Part shown: piece after piece, positions 21,308 to 51,290 of the stretch | Position numbering within the stretch: position 1 is the stretch's first letter | How the letters are laid out: the number at the start of each line of letters is the position of its first letter | NCBI GenBank assembly: GCA_911728455.2 | Contig: OU452234.1 | Span: 11,308,031 to 11,372,030 of the forward strand | DNA: 64,000 nt | Direction of reading: 5' to 3' | DNA from: Marthasterias glacialis | Taxonomy: Eukaryota; Echinodermata; Asteroidea; Forcipulatida; Asteriidae | Translations under genes and position numbers: made by a program | Notes under the pieces: model-generated | What the model was told of the DNA's origin: nothing | The model's database searches: none | Seen by the model: the letters and a program-made list of their open reading frames with translations, nothing else

Positions 21308-21821
21308 TTAAAGATGCATTGCCCGATTTCAAAAATAGATTTATCTTTCTAACTGCTAATTTTACGTTGTAGAAAAAGTTATGAACTTTCACTTGATACT
21401 TAAAACGAAAAAATCCGTCAAGGATTAGTGGCAGTTAATTAAAAACGTAAATGAATAAAAGGCTGGGCCAGCCTTTCAATCCTCAGGATCGGATCGCGTA
21501 CTCTGTTGTACATACACCGCGTACATTGTATGTACGCACACGCACAGCGAGCCGTGTGGGCCGTTGAGAGCATCGGCCACTGGGAATCATGAATATTCAT
21601 TACTTCTGATTCTTCTGATTGGCCGTTGGGAAACCAATCAAATTGAAGTCGGCAAATGCCGGCGGAAACTTAAAAGTGTTCTATCTCGAGTTCCTGATAT
21701 CAGAATTCTTAGTTTTTTTAAATATTTTTCGTTACACAAACATATAAACTTTGTTAATTCGTTCGCTCAATGAAATTGATTTTTTAATCCCTTGACCCCA
21801 AATCGGGCAATGCATCTTTAA
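21308..21821. mobile_element. TTAA-type MITE, 514 bp
   Basis: Terminal inverted repeats TTAAAGATGCATTGCCCGAT at both ends, each beginning with TTAA, as for piggyBac-like non-autonomous elements. No transposase. Confidence 0.75.
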
Positions 21822-22090
21822 GACTTGAATCACACGGCCTCCCCTGCTCTACAGGTCATGCATGGGGTTGAATTCCGAGCACTGTATTTAGGTGTATGGT
21901 AATCCTGGAGTTAACTGTCCACTATCGAAGATGAAATAATTACACCATTGCTTGGGAAAAGAAAATGAACCAGTACCGTCTCATCAACAATGTGTGAAAC
22001 CACTTCGATGCAACCAACAAATTATTTCGATGACACGTATCTTGGAATTAAGACGATTGGAATGTTTACAAGTGCTCAACCCCCCCCCCC

Positions 22091-22126
<36 letters not shown>

Positions 22127-23221
22127 GCATTAGAATCTCCATTTTACGGAAGTTTTTGTTTCGTAAAAAGAAGAAGAAAAAAATCCTCTCACTTGAAGGA
22201 TTTCTATCACATCAGTTAGTTTACAGTTACCATGAAGCTATCTTCTCCGGTATAAAGGTGTGAATTATGCACAGCGCACGCATGCATAATGAATGAGCAA
22301 TGACAGGATAAGACATGAATATGCATCAATCTTTAACTCAGGAAACGGAGTTTTCGGAATGGTTAGGCTCTTTTTTTGTGTGTGTAAGGAAGGTGCCACA
22401 TGAATGACTGATGTGAATACGAATGAAAACAACTAAAATGTGATGCACGTATGGTACAAAATCGTTGCATCATAGCTTAAACTCTTATACAGAAACCAGA
22501 ACTCGGGGGAATGTATTGATAATATACAAACAAAGAAGAAGAAAAAAATGCTCTTGAATTTGTTGATAATAATGGCGGTAAAACATTGTGGAGACGACTT
22601 ACTACTAAACCACATGTAACTGGGCATTTTAGGCCAATACCAAGTACAAAACATTGGTCAAGTATCATGTATAACAATAACACAAGTAGATTCAGCACAG
22701 CGTGGGCGGCTCCACGATAAATCTACGGTAACAAATCATTGACGTAACCTAGAATCGACTGAATACAGTAATCTCCTTAACTTTTAAAGAACATTACGAT
22801 TTGGTCCATTTAATTATCTGAGTTGTGGTGCGGGCAATCAAAATTCGCCCATACATAAATGGAATGCACCGTATTTAATAATTACATCACACAAAATACA
22901 GCTACGTCCATTTTGCGAATAAGGGTGATCATTTAAAGTCACTACAAGTGCAAATGAGATAAATATGTACAAGCCTTCAGATTCTGACAATTTCGGAACA
23001 GACTGGTTTGGAATAATAATATCTATTTCAGATTGAACCAGCAACTGGGCTGTGTGATTGATCACTAATTCACGGGGCGTCAGGGAACGGGAGCAATTTC
23101 GTCCAGCAATTTTGCACAGCAATATATTTCGATTGAACATATTTTGTGCACACTGAATACTAACTGTGATTTTTGAGTAGCATTTGATACATATTGTGTA
23201 GCATTTTACTAGGCTCCACAC
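21822..23221. other. No gene seen; homopolymer run
   Basis: Contains a C12-A33 run at 22,080-22,124. A 127-codon minus-strand ORF (22,838-23,221) shows no domain, signal peptide or splice context and is probably random. Confidence 0.4.
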
Positions 23222-23423
23222 TAATCCGAGCAGTGCTCATTATTGGTGTTTCACACCGCCCCAGTTGTGGCCGCCGTACGCCCGCGCGACGCGACAATAG
23301 CGCGTCAGCTCGCATATGCACCAATCAGCATGGGGGATTCACAGTGCGTGCGCGTTGACGCGCGCGTGCAGCGGCCATAGAGCTACGGTGGTGTAAACGC
23401 CCATGAACGAACTGCTCGGATTA
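23222..23423. mobile_element. CpG-rich MITE
   Basis: TAATCCGAGCAGT at the left and its complement at the right bound 202 bp. The interior is strikingly rich in CG and alternating purine-pyrimidine (GTGCGTGCGCG, GACGCGCGCGTGC), unlike the AT-rich flanks. Confidence 0.6.
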
Positions 23424-24894
23424 ATCTAAACGAGGGAAATTGTTCACTGACATGTAAATTTTAGTAGTACATGATACCGGGCGAGATGAACAGAGATAGA
23501 CTATGTACAGGCTAGTATTCAATTGACCTGGACAATATTTTCATAACATAATCACACTTTTATCATAAAAAATATGAAGTGTCAAGTTTTTTGCGCGGTA
23601 AACGTTTTGTTTTTAAATAATAATTTATCACATTTAAATTTGAAGACATATTTGGCAATTCTGAATGCAAGCTTTGGTTGGTTTAGAATATAAAGCGTGT
23701 TCTGTTTTCATAAATTAATTACATACACGAGTGATTTGTATAGAATTCTCTTATAATACAGGTGAAGTAAACTTTATGAATAATCAATTATGTTTTGCTT
23801 TTGAAAAAAGCAGCATATTGTCAACGAAATCATTACATTAATACAAATGAAAACAATCATTTTTAGATGCATATTCCAAGTTATTTATACAATTACATTT
23901 ATAGTCAGTTAACACGAACTGGAGACATTTTCACGCTCACTTGTTCAAAAGAAAAACCTCAAAATTCATAAAAATTTTCCCTGAATAACGTCAAAGAAAC
24001 GTCGGTATCTTTCAGGGCGTCAAGTTTTCCTTTATACAATGATCAATCACCGAATTTGCTGTTTCACAGAAACAAGGAACAACATTGACTTTTATTAAAC
24101 AACAAACTCATTCAAAATTTACCTTGGATCATTTCAGGATTTAACACTTATTCCTGATTAGGACCTTAAACAGTCGTACAATTAAATAACATATGCTTAA
24201 ATCTTAAAGTCACACGCCAATAATGCATTCAACACAGGGAACTTCCTCTATTTGAAAGAAAACTCCCGACATAAACTACGGTTTGACGAAAGAGGATGAC
24301 GAATACAAAACTTCCCTAGGCCGAGAATAACATGGTTGAATCAATTCACTCACCACAATCAGTGACCAATGATTCGGTTGATACCTCTGATTATCATCTC
24401 TGATCAATTCAGATCAGTACCAATAAATCAAAGTCATGAATCTGAGATCCTCGGCACATTATAACAGACTTGCTAAACAAGATGTATAAGAGGGTACGCA
24501 CAGCCCTTTTCCTACAGTAAACTTACGGCCGTTTAGACCTCATTGAGGGCGCTGTTGTACATATCTATCTCTATGGGACTCATGACGTCAGACGCATCAG
24601 GTCTATTGTTTAATAAGGAAACAAAAACCGTAAACCAGTCTTAAACGATGTTCATGACATGGCTGGCATTCGGTCTGGTAACCTGTCTCTACTAATCCTA
24701 ACTTTTCTACAGCCAGTAAATTGGTGTGCATTACAGATTTATGGAATTTTTCCAGAGCTGCTCACCGTCAACCTACAGTTCTTTCTGCAACCCAAATATA
24801 ACGCCACACAGTTATCAGAATCGAAGACTCAAATCACAGAGGAAATCTCCCAGGCTTATTCAAAACGAAGAATGCTTTGAGCTTTGAAGGGTAG
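23424..24894. other. Probable SGK3 3' UTR and downstream DNA
   Basis: No other gene recognised. A minus-strand AATAAA lies at 24,091-24,096, about 800 bases past the SGK3 stop, and is a candidate poly(A) signal, but nothing else confirms the transcript end. Confidence 0.35.
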
Positions 24895-43625
<18,731 letters not shown>

Positions 43626-43907
43626 CTACAAATCAAAGAAACAGAGAAACATTCTCATTGAACGTTAAAAAAAAAAAACCTCCAAACTTCCATCCCACGT
43701 CTGACAAAAGTCTGAATTCTTATTTTGTCAGAGGACGCATAAGAAATTACTTCTGGAAACAGACAGTTGGGGAACCGGGGAAGAAGAAAACAAAAAACAA
43801 AAAACAAGACCCCCACAAAGAAGTAGTTTACACAATAACATCACCCATTCAAAGAGAACCCGCTCATGAGATTTTCTCTAGAACGAGTCCTTCAATACTT
43901 TCTCTGT

Positions 43908-44063
43908 TATACAAATAATGAATGTTTATGAGTGCAATGGTAAGAATATTTTCATGAGTTAAAAGATGGAATGTTCCATTCAACGAGGCAATGGAACATT
44001 CCATCTTTCAACTCATGAAAATATTCTTACTATTGCACGAATGACAAACATTCATTATTTGTT
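43908..44063. mobile_element. Near-perfect long hairpin
   Basis: Arms of about 70 bp (left from ACAAATAATGAATGTTTATG; right is the complement with a few changes) around a loop near CAACGAGG at 43,981-43,990. Foldback element or MITE. Confidence 0.85.
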
Positions 44064-44064
44064 T

Positions 44065-44338
44065 TATATAACATCCAAGTAGATCTTTGTCATTTGATTG
44101 GAGGATAACACTATAAAGTATAATAAGCTTCAGCCATTTTTAATCGAATAGCCACTTTCGTCAATGGAGGGCGGGCGAGCGCGCAATGGAACAAATAGGA
44201 TGGAACGAAAAATGCACAGTGAATGGAACGAAAAATGCACGGTGAATGACGTAGCGTGCAATGGTACATTTATTTGCTATCATGTCACCGACCATCCTCC
44301 AATCAAATGACAAGGATCTGCTTGGGTGTTATATAAAT
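44065..44338. mobile_element. MITE with 42 bp inverted ends
   Basis: TATATAACATCCAAGTAGAT and TGTCATTTGATTGGAGGAT at the left, complement at the right. Directly abuts the preceding hairpin. Confidence 0.8.
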
Positions 44339-44664
44339 AGCCATAATCCACCTGTCCTCTTAATTGTTAATTAAAATTCTTTTCAAATTTCTGATCACTA
44401 ATCACTAACAACGCCTAATGAATCTACATATTTGATCACCACACACAAGCATCTTATTCTAGAGCAACTTCTTCACATCTTAAAGAGAAAGATTCTGCTT
44501 TGAGAAGACTCTGCTAGTGACCAAACGAAAGGCCATTATTAATTTCTTACATCTTAAAAAAACAAACATTTTTCTTGAATAAAACATTCTTCCTGAATTC
44601 TTAGCGTCTTGTCCAAGAGACACTCTTTAAAATGAACAAACAAGAGGACGGGTCCACTTGTTTG

Positions 44665-45061
44665 TTAAAGGCAAAGTATACCTTTGGTTTTTGGAACCGT
44701 ACGTTTGCCTTAATGCTATATAGTTGTAGATATATACCATAAAACTAACCTGTGTAAATTTCATTTCAAAAGGTGGCAGCGTTTTTGAGATATCGCCAAA
44801 AATCTGGAGCGGTTGTGTTCACGCAGAAGAAGTATCCGTAATTGAAATACACATTCTGAGAAGCGTTACGGCCATAACGCTTCTCAGATTCAAATTTTTG
44901 GGGGATAAAAAGTGATATAATTTTTCCATAACTGCAGTACTTCGAAGTGAAACGTTTCTCAAAATGCATTATACTATCCAAAGCTGCTGTACTCCTTACC
45001 AAGTAAGTTTTTATTGCCAAAAATTTTCAGAGTCAGTACCAAACGTATGCAATGTCTTTAA
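44665..45061 (+). mobile_element. TTAA-type MITE (copy 1)
   Basis: TTAAAGGCAAAGTATACC at the left and GTATGCAATGTCTTTAA at the right. Internal hairpin TGAGAAGCGTTACGG with its complement near 44,860-44,890. Inverted relative to 48,276-48,674. Confidence 0.85.
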
Positions 45062-45175
45062 TTAAAACTTTTTTTCAAGTTCCTGAAACTAACACTAATC
45101 ACTATCAATACCTGGTACTGATTCTACATATTGGATCACGACGCGCAAACATCTTCAACGAGAGCAACTTACATG
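45062..45175 (+). repeat. Third partial copy of the duplicated segment
   Basis: CACTAATCACTATCAATACC and GCAAACATCTTCAACG match 44,390-44,480 and 46,150-46,220. Confidence 0.6.
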
Positions 45176-45477
45176 ACTGTAGGATTACTAAGACCTTCTT
45201 TGTTCTACACTGCATGTACATGTACATGGTGTTGGAACCTAACACTGTGTTCCACTTTGTTATTATTATTATTATAGTCATTAATTTCTGGCGATGAAAC
45301 CAAGGATGCTGTTGGAGTTTGATGGAATAGGGACTGTAAGTGTAAGGGTTAAAAAAAAAGAAAGAAAAAAAAAAAAGGACACGTGTATACAAGCAGATTC
45401 TTTTCCTAAAAAGTAAATCAGAGAAAAGACAAACCGTCATGCACATGGAAGACGTGATTTACATGTAAGTCAGATGC

Positions 45478-45876
45478 ATGTACACTGTCATGAATGTGTA
45501 CATGTATGTCATCACGCCCATTCTAAATGATTTACATTGGCTGACCAATACCCGCCAGAAAAGATTTCAAAATTTGGGTTCTCACTTCTCAGTCCTATCC
45601 ATGGCAATGCCCTGTTTACCTTCAAAGTTTAGTTCAGGAGTGTTTATAAACCAGCTAGAAATGTTCGGGTCTTCACATGAATTCCTTCTCACTCCCCCAG
45701 TTATCAAAACCAAGTCGTATGGTTCCCGCTCTTACCAATATGCAGCAGCTCACTTATGGAACAGTCTTCCAGAAGTTGTGAACCAGACCGAAACATCAGA
45801 ACAATTCCAAACCCGCCTGAAAACTTATATCTGTTCACTTTGTACAATTGCTGATTTTTCCCTCTACAGCACATAG
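45478..45876 (+). mobile_element. LINE ORF2 C-terminal fragment
   Basis: 132-residue open frame containing PILNDLHWL, TRQKRF, SYGSRSYQYAAAHLWNSLP and FQTRLKTY, characteristic of the C-terminus of CR1/L2-type reverse transcriptases. No upstream RT domain; truncated. Confidence 0.85.
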
Positions 45877-45931
45877 GGACCTCACGGTGATATGCTCTAT
45901 TTCAGCATGGTTTTATTATTACTATAATTAT

Positions 45932-46325
45932 TATGTCAGAGGACATATAAGAAAACAATTCAGGAAACAGACAGTTGGGGAACTGGTGAAGAAGAAATAC
46001 AGAAAAAAACAACAACCTAAAACCAAAAACAGACTCCATAAAATCACCCATTAATAAATAAAAACAAATTCCATCGTGAGATTTTCTCGAGAAAGAAGCC
46101 TGCAATTATACTCCTGTTCGTTAATTAAAATTCCTTTTCAAATTCCTAAAACTGAACACTAATCACTAATCAATGCCCAGTACTGACTCTACATGACCAC
46201 CACACGCAAGCATCTTCAGGAATTTTTTTTCAGAATTCTTGGGAAAAAAACATAAATCAAAATAAAATTCTTTCTGAATTCTTTCTAGCCTCTTGATCAA
46301 GAGAAGCTCTTTAAAATCACTGCGT
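45932..46325 (+). repeat. Segmental duplicate 2 (uninterrupted)
   Basis: Matches 43,716-44,655 without the hairpin insertions; the empty site lies near 46,105-46,125. Confidence 0.75.
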
Positions 46326-46420
46326 CATCTGTTACAAAACCATTTTCCAACATTAAGTAAGAGTTCATGGTAAGATCAACTGCAAATTACACTTTCTTCA
46401 TTCTTGTAAAGTTGCAATAA

Positions 46421-46760
46421 GTGATCAAAAGCCTTTCGCAAGTGAGTTTCTGTCTGCATCTGAATAATTTCCGTCCCTCACAACGAACCACTCGCCTCTC
46501 AGTCAAATCCCATCCTCATACAGTCGTGACTCCCAAATGCAGGTTCAAGGTGTATGCTACGAGTTTCTTTCCACGTACTGCTCCACTCTGGAACTCCTTA
46601 CCTGCATCCTGTTTCCCTGCTGTCTATAATTTGTCTCAGTTCAAGCGCAATGTGAACAGGCTTCTGTTATCATAATTCTCAACGCTTTCTTTTCCTTTTC
46701 TCTTTCTTTTTTAGCCCTCACCTCGAGTGGCCTTTGTGCCTTGTGTTGGGCGACTTCCAT
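46421..46760 (+). mobile_element. LINE ORF2 C-terminal fragment and 3' end
   Basis: Frame reads PHTVVTPKCRFKVYATSFF, APLWNSLPASCF and FKRNVNRLLLS, an ORF2 tail of another CR1/L2-like family, followed by CTCACCTCGAGTGGCCTTTG, a 3' UTR motif also in the SINE remnant at 29,480-29,745. Confidence 0.85.
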
Positions 46761-47693
46761 AAAAAAAAAAATTAAAAAAAAAAATCTATAAGCCTGAACG
46801 CACAAAACACATTCACCTTCTGAGAAAAAAAAAAAAACAAACAAACGTAAGCTTTTGTTCTTCCCCCCAACAAGAAAACATCTGCGGGGGTTCTCCCCAG
46901 GATTTTTCAAAACTGGGGGGCATTCTGCACCCAAATTTTGAAAGTGTGGCCGAAGCACGCTGAATTGGTAGCAGGTCCTTGGAATGTTTTTATTTAATGT
47001 TTAATGTTTGGTTTGAAAAGCTCTACTCTGCAATCTGGAGCATTTCAATTTGGTTTTATGTTAGGAATTTTTTGCAGTAATTTCTGCGTATCGGCCCGTA
47101 ATTTACGCACATCGTCCCGATACGCTTGCTTCTACATGGGGAGATCCCTGATCTAATTACTTTACGTGCTTTTCAATGCGCCCCGACCTGCATATAGTCC
47201 TCTTTACTCAGGCAAAATGACAAAATGTCACAGTCAAACAACCTAAAAAGCCGATCAATTTTATATATTTTTTTAAAGTTTCGCTTCTATGCTGGAAGTG
47301 CACTCATCTTCTCCTGACCAAATATCATAAAAACATTTTTGAAACCCCAGGCTGGATTTCACCCTGCCTACCGCTTAAGAAACCCGATCATCTCCCCGGA
47401 GACTCCTCGCAGATGACAATTTCCCTGGACTATTGGCATTTTATGATTACAGCCTTATTATTATGGCTCGTCTTTATCTCGATGCTTCGGAAAGTTGGTA
47501 CTCCTGACATTTAATGACAAGAGCCAGCTGTTTTGGATTGCCCAGATAGATGAGCACTTAGACAGTTATTTCTGGATATTAAGATTACAGCACACACACT
47601 GAATGTGTTGTACAAGACGACCATGCAAAAATTAACCTCTACAAAGTTCCGATGAGTACATTGCATGTAGTTTGTTTTCGTGTACATTAATGG
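46761..47693. other. No gene seen
   Basis: A-rich low-complexity tracts at 46,760-46,840; the rest is non-coding by eye. Confidence 0.4.
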
Positions 47694-48005
47694 CGTGTCG
47701 TGGCTGAGCGGATAAGAACACCGGACTCAAGCTCTGGGGTTTCAGATCAGCAGAGTGTGGGTTCGAGTCCCGGTCTTGACACCTGTGTCCTTCAGCAAGA
47801 CACTTAACCATTATTGCTTCGTCCTTCGGGTGGGATATAAAGCCGGAGGTCCCGTGTGTTGTGCAATGCACGTAAAAGAACCCAGTTACATTTATCACTA
47901 AGAGAAGGGGTTCGCCTCGGTGTTTCTGGCAGTGGCTGCTGATTGCGCCGCCGCAGCACCTTGTAACACCCTTACAACTGTACAAGGTGCTGCATAAATG
48001 AATCT
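47694..48005 (+). mobile_element. tRNA-derived SINE (type A), plus strand
   Basis: CGTGTCGTGGCTGAGCGGAT head, GGGTTCGAGTCCC B-box, body to AACTGTACAAGGTGCTGCAT. Confidence 0.87.
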
Positions 48006-48154
48006 CATAATTAAACAAAACTCTAAAACCAGCCTTAAAAGTAATATAATAAGCGTCTTGAGTACCTAATTGTTGGTGGATACATGCACTATATAAAACT
48101 CTGGTATTGTTGTTATTCTTATGTTTATTACCAAGGATATTATATGTATGTTAC

Positions 48155-48790
48155 TTAAACTTCACCTCTGACATTATGCTACAGGAAAAATGTCACTCTA
48201 AACGTGTACGTACAAAAATAATGGAGCAGCGAAACAATAGCTTGTCATTACAGGTGGAGGTTAATACGGATTGACTTAAAGGGTCTGTATACGGTTGGTA
48301 ATGACTCTGAAAATTTATGGCAATAATAACTAACTAGGTAAGAAGTACAGCAGCTTTGGACAGTATAAATGCATTTTGAGAAACGTTTCACTTTGAAGTA
48401 CTGCAGTTATGGGAAAAATAGATCACTTTTTTTATCCCCCAAAATTTGAATCTGAGAAGTGTTATGGCCGTAACGCTTCTCAGAATGTGTATTCCAATGA
48501 CGGATACTTCTTCCGCGTGAACACAACCGCTCCAGATTTTTGGCGACATCTCAAAAACGCTGCCACCTTTTGAAATGAAATTTACACAGGTTAGTTTTAC
48601 GGCATATATCTACAATTATATAGCATTAAGGCAAATGTACGGTTCCAAAAACCAAAGGTATACTCTGCCTTTAAACTCCACCTCTGACATTATGCTACAG
48701 GAAAAATGTCACTCTAAACGTGTACGTACAAAAATAATGGAGCAGCGAAACAATAGCACGTCATTACAGGTGGAGGTTAATGCGGATTGT
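48155..48790. mobile_element. TTAA MITE (copy 2) between 120 bp direct repeats
   Basis: MITE at 48,276-48,674 (TTAAAGGGTCTGTATACG ... CCTTTAA), same family as 44,665-45,061. Direct repeats at 48,155-48,275 and 48,671-48,790 (CACCTCTGACATTATGCTAC etc.) differ at only a few positions and both start at TTAA. Confidence 0.85.
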
Positions 48791-48939
48791 GTGGGCCACT
48801 ATATATCATGGATGCTTTATGTTTAGTCTTGATTCCTAACAGCATGACAACAGGACTAATTACATACATGTATACATCAAGGAAAGTAGACCAATGCCTG
48901 TGAACAGGGTAAAAGGTTGATCAATGGTTTCAAAACTCA

Positions 48940-50525
48940 TTCCAGTAAAAGGCTGGTTTCCAGACCCGTGCCTGTAAAAGTCTGGTTTCCAGGCCCATGG
49001 CTGTTCGAGGCTGATGGTTTCCAGACCCATGCCTGTAAAAAAGTCTGGTTTCCAGACCCATGCCAGTTCGAGGCTGATGGTTTCCAGACCTAATGCCTGT
49101 AAAAGGCTGGTTTCCAGACCTATGCCTGTTCAAGACTGATAGTTTCCAGACCTATGCCTGTAAAAGGCTGTTTTCCAGACTCATGCCTTTAAAAGGCTGA
49201 TGGGTTTCCAGACCTATGCCTTTAAAAGGCTGATGGATTTCCAGACCTATGCCTGTAAAAGGCTGATGGGTTTCCAGACCTATGCCTGTAAAAGGCTGAT
49301 GGGTTTCCAGAGCTATGCCTGTAAAAGGCTGATGGTTTCCAGACCTATGCCTGTAAAAGGCTGGTTTCCAGACCTATGCCTGTAAAAGGCTGATGGGTTT
49401 CCAGACCTATGCCTGTAAAAGGCTGATGGGTTTCCAGACCTATGCCTGTAAAAGGCTGATGGGTTTCCAGACCTATGCCTGTAAAAGGCTGATGGGTTTC
49501 CAGACCTATGCCTGTAAAAGGCTGATGGGTTTCCAGACCTATGCCTGTAAAAGGCTGATGGTTTCCAGACCTATGCCTGTAAAAGGCTGATGGTTTCAAG
49601 ACCTATGCCTGTAAAAGGCTGATGGTTTCAAGACCTATGCCTGTAAAAGGCTGATGGTTTCAAGACCTATGCCTGTAAAAGGCTGATGGTTTCCAGACCT
49701 ATGCCTGTAAAAGGCTGATGGTTTCAAGATCTATGCCTGTAAAAGGCTGATGGTTTCCAGACCTATGCCTGTAAAAGGCTGAAGGTTTCAAGACCTATGC
49801 CTGTAAAAGGCTGATGGTTTCCAGACCTATGCCTGTAAAAGGCTGATGGTTTCAAGACCTATGCCTGTAAAAGGCTGATGGTTTCCAGACCTATGCCTGT
49901 AAAAGGCTGATGGTTTCCAGACCTATGCCTGTAAAAGGCTGATGGTTTCAAGACCTATGCCTGTAAAAGGCTGATGGTTTCCAGACCTATGCCTGTAAAA
50001 GGCTGATGGTTTCAAGACCTATGCCTGTAAAAGGCTGATGGTTTCCAGACCTATGCCTGTAAAAGGCTGAAGGTTTCAAGACCTATGCCTGTAAAAGGCT
50101 GATGGTTTCCAGACCTATGCCTGCAAAAGGCTGATGGGTTTCCAGACCTATGCCTGTAAAAGGCTGATGGTTTCCAGACCTATGCCTGTAAAAGGCTGAT
50201 GGTTTCAAGACCCATGTCTGTAAAAGGCTGATGGTTTCAAGACCTATGCCTGTAAAAGGCTGATGGTTTCAAGACCTATGCCTGTAAAAGGCTGATGGTT
50301 TCCAGACCTATGCCTGTAAAAGGCTGATGGTTTCAAGACCTATGCTTGTAAAAGGCTGATGGTTTCCAGACCTACGCCTGTAAAAGGCTGAAGGTTTCAA
50401 GACCTATGCCTGTAAAAGGCTGATGGTTTCCAGACCTATGCCTGTAAAAGGCTGATGGTTTCCAGACCTATGCCTGTAAAAGGCTGATGGTTTCCAGACC
50501 TATGCCTGTAAAAGGCTGGTAAAAG
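48940..50525. repeat. 32-33 bp minisatellite, about 48 copies
   Basis: Unit TTTCCAGACCTATGCCTGTA then AAAGGCTGATGG(G). Left part has irregular units, the middle (49,200-49,590) is mostly 33 bp, so it reads as an 11-residue repeat in several frames (artefactual), and the rest is 32 bp with alternating TTTCCAG/TTTCAAG versions. Confidence 0.95.
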
Positions 50526-50710
50526 GCAAGTACTAATAGACTTTACATTGAGTACCAGTATCATTGCAATGCCTAAATTGGTGCCAGCATAAGTATAACT
50601 GTTGACTGGTTATAACACTCTCAGCCCTGTCTTTATCGGCCATTTAAACACCCCCATGTGACACGCTCTGGACCAATGAGAATGGATAAACAGTTTGAAT
50701 ATGTGATACA
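50526..50710. repeat. Dispersed copy of lectin-spacer sequence
   Basis: Matches the spacers at about 1887-1920 and 2300-2400 (TTTACATTGAGTACC; TTTAAACACCCCCATGTGAC-like; AGAATGGATAAACAGT), without any lectin coding sequence. Confidence 0.65.
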
Positions 50711-51125
50711 TCAGTCGCTTTTTTGGGAAGAGTAAATTTACTCCCATCCTCTAGTTGTCAATAAACACATCATTCAACATGTTCAAGTTTCCTATGAAAA
50801 TGTCATCAAATTAGGTAGTCAATTAAGCTTTTGAGAATAACGATTTCCATTTTGCCAGGAACTTTGTGCTGAATCACACACTTATTTTGATCGATTCAAT
50901 TTGATTTAATTCATTTTACACCTACCTATATTTCAACATCAAATAACATTAAGTTGGAGTTAAGTGTAATACATGTAAGAAAATAAATGAATGAAAGAGG
51001 AAGGAAAAAACATGGCAAACTGAAACAATAACTGACTGTTGAGAAACAATATTTACAAAACATCTTTTATAATGATTGTGGCACCCGCTGCTCACAGGAT
51101 TCAAACTGCCTCTAGCTGCCGAGCA
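50711..51125. other. No gene seen
   Basis: AT-rich non-coding sequence. Confidence 0.4.
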
Positions 51126-51290
51126 GTCTCGGTAGTCTAGTCAGGTAAGACATCTGCTCTAGAATGGCGGTGGATCGTGGGTTCGAATCCCACCTAAGGA
51201 ACATGCCTGTGTATTTATTTTTTTTCCTGGGACTTGGGAAAGTACTGAGTATACAGCGCTTAACACACATCGTTTTATGGTTAATAAAAA
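51126..51290 (+). mobile_element. tRNA-derived SINE (type B)
   Basis: GGTAGTCTAGTCAGGTAAGA head, GGGTTCGAATCCC B-box and AAAGTACTGAGTATACAGCG tail. Confidence 0.85.

Larger units (their letters stand above)
43716..44655 (+). repeat. Segmental duplicate 1 (interrupted)
   Basis: 43,716-43,905 and 44,345-44,655 match 45,932-46,325 in order (GTCAGAGGACGCATAAG; ACAGACAGTTGGGGAAC; TTAATTAAAATTCTTTTCAA; CTCTTTAAAAT). The hairpin pair at 43,908-44,338 interrupts it. Confidence 0.75.

Noticed and set aside
22838-23221. 127-codon minus-strand ORF
   Set aside because: No domain, unusual composition absent, no splice or promoter context; length is within chance expectation for AT-rich DNA.
49200-49599. 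11-residue repeat proteins on both strands
   Set aside because: The 33 bp minisatellite units are a multiple of three and lack stops in several frames; neighbouring 32 bp units break the frame.
49000-50520. CRISPR-like array
   Set aside because: Units are contiguous with no unique spacers and the genome is eukaryotic; it is a minisatellite.
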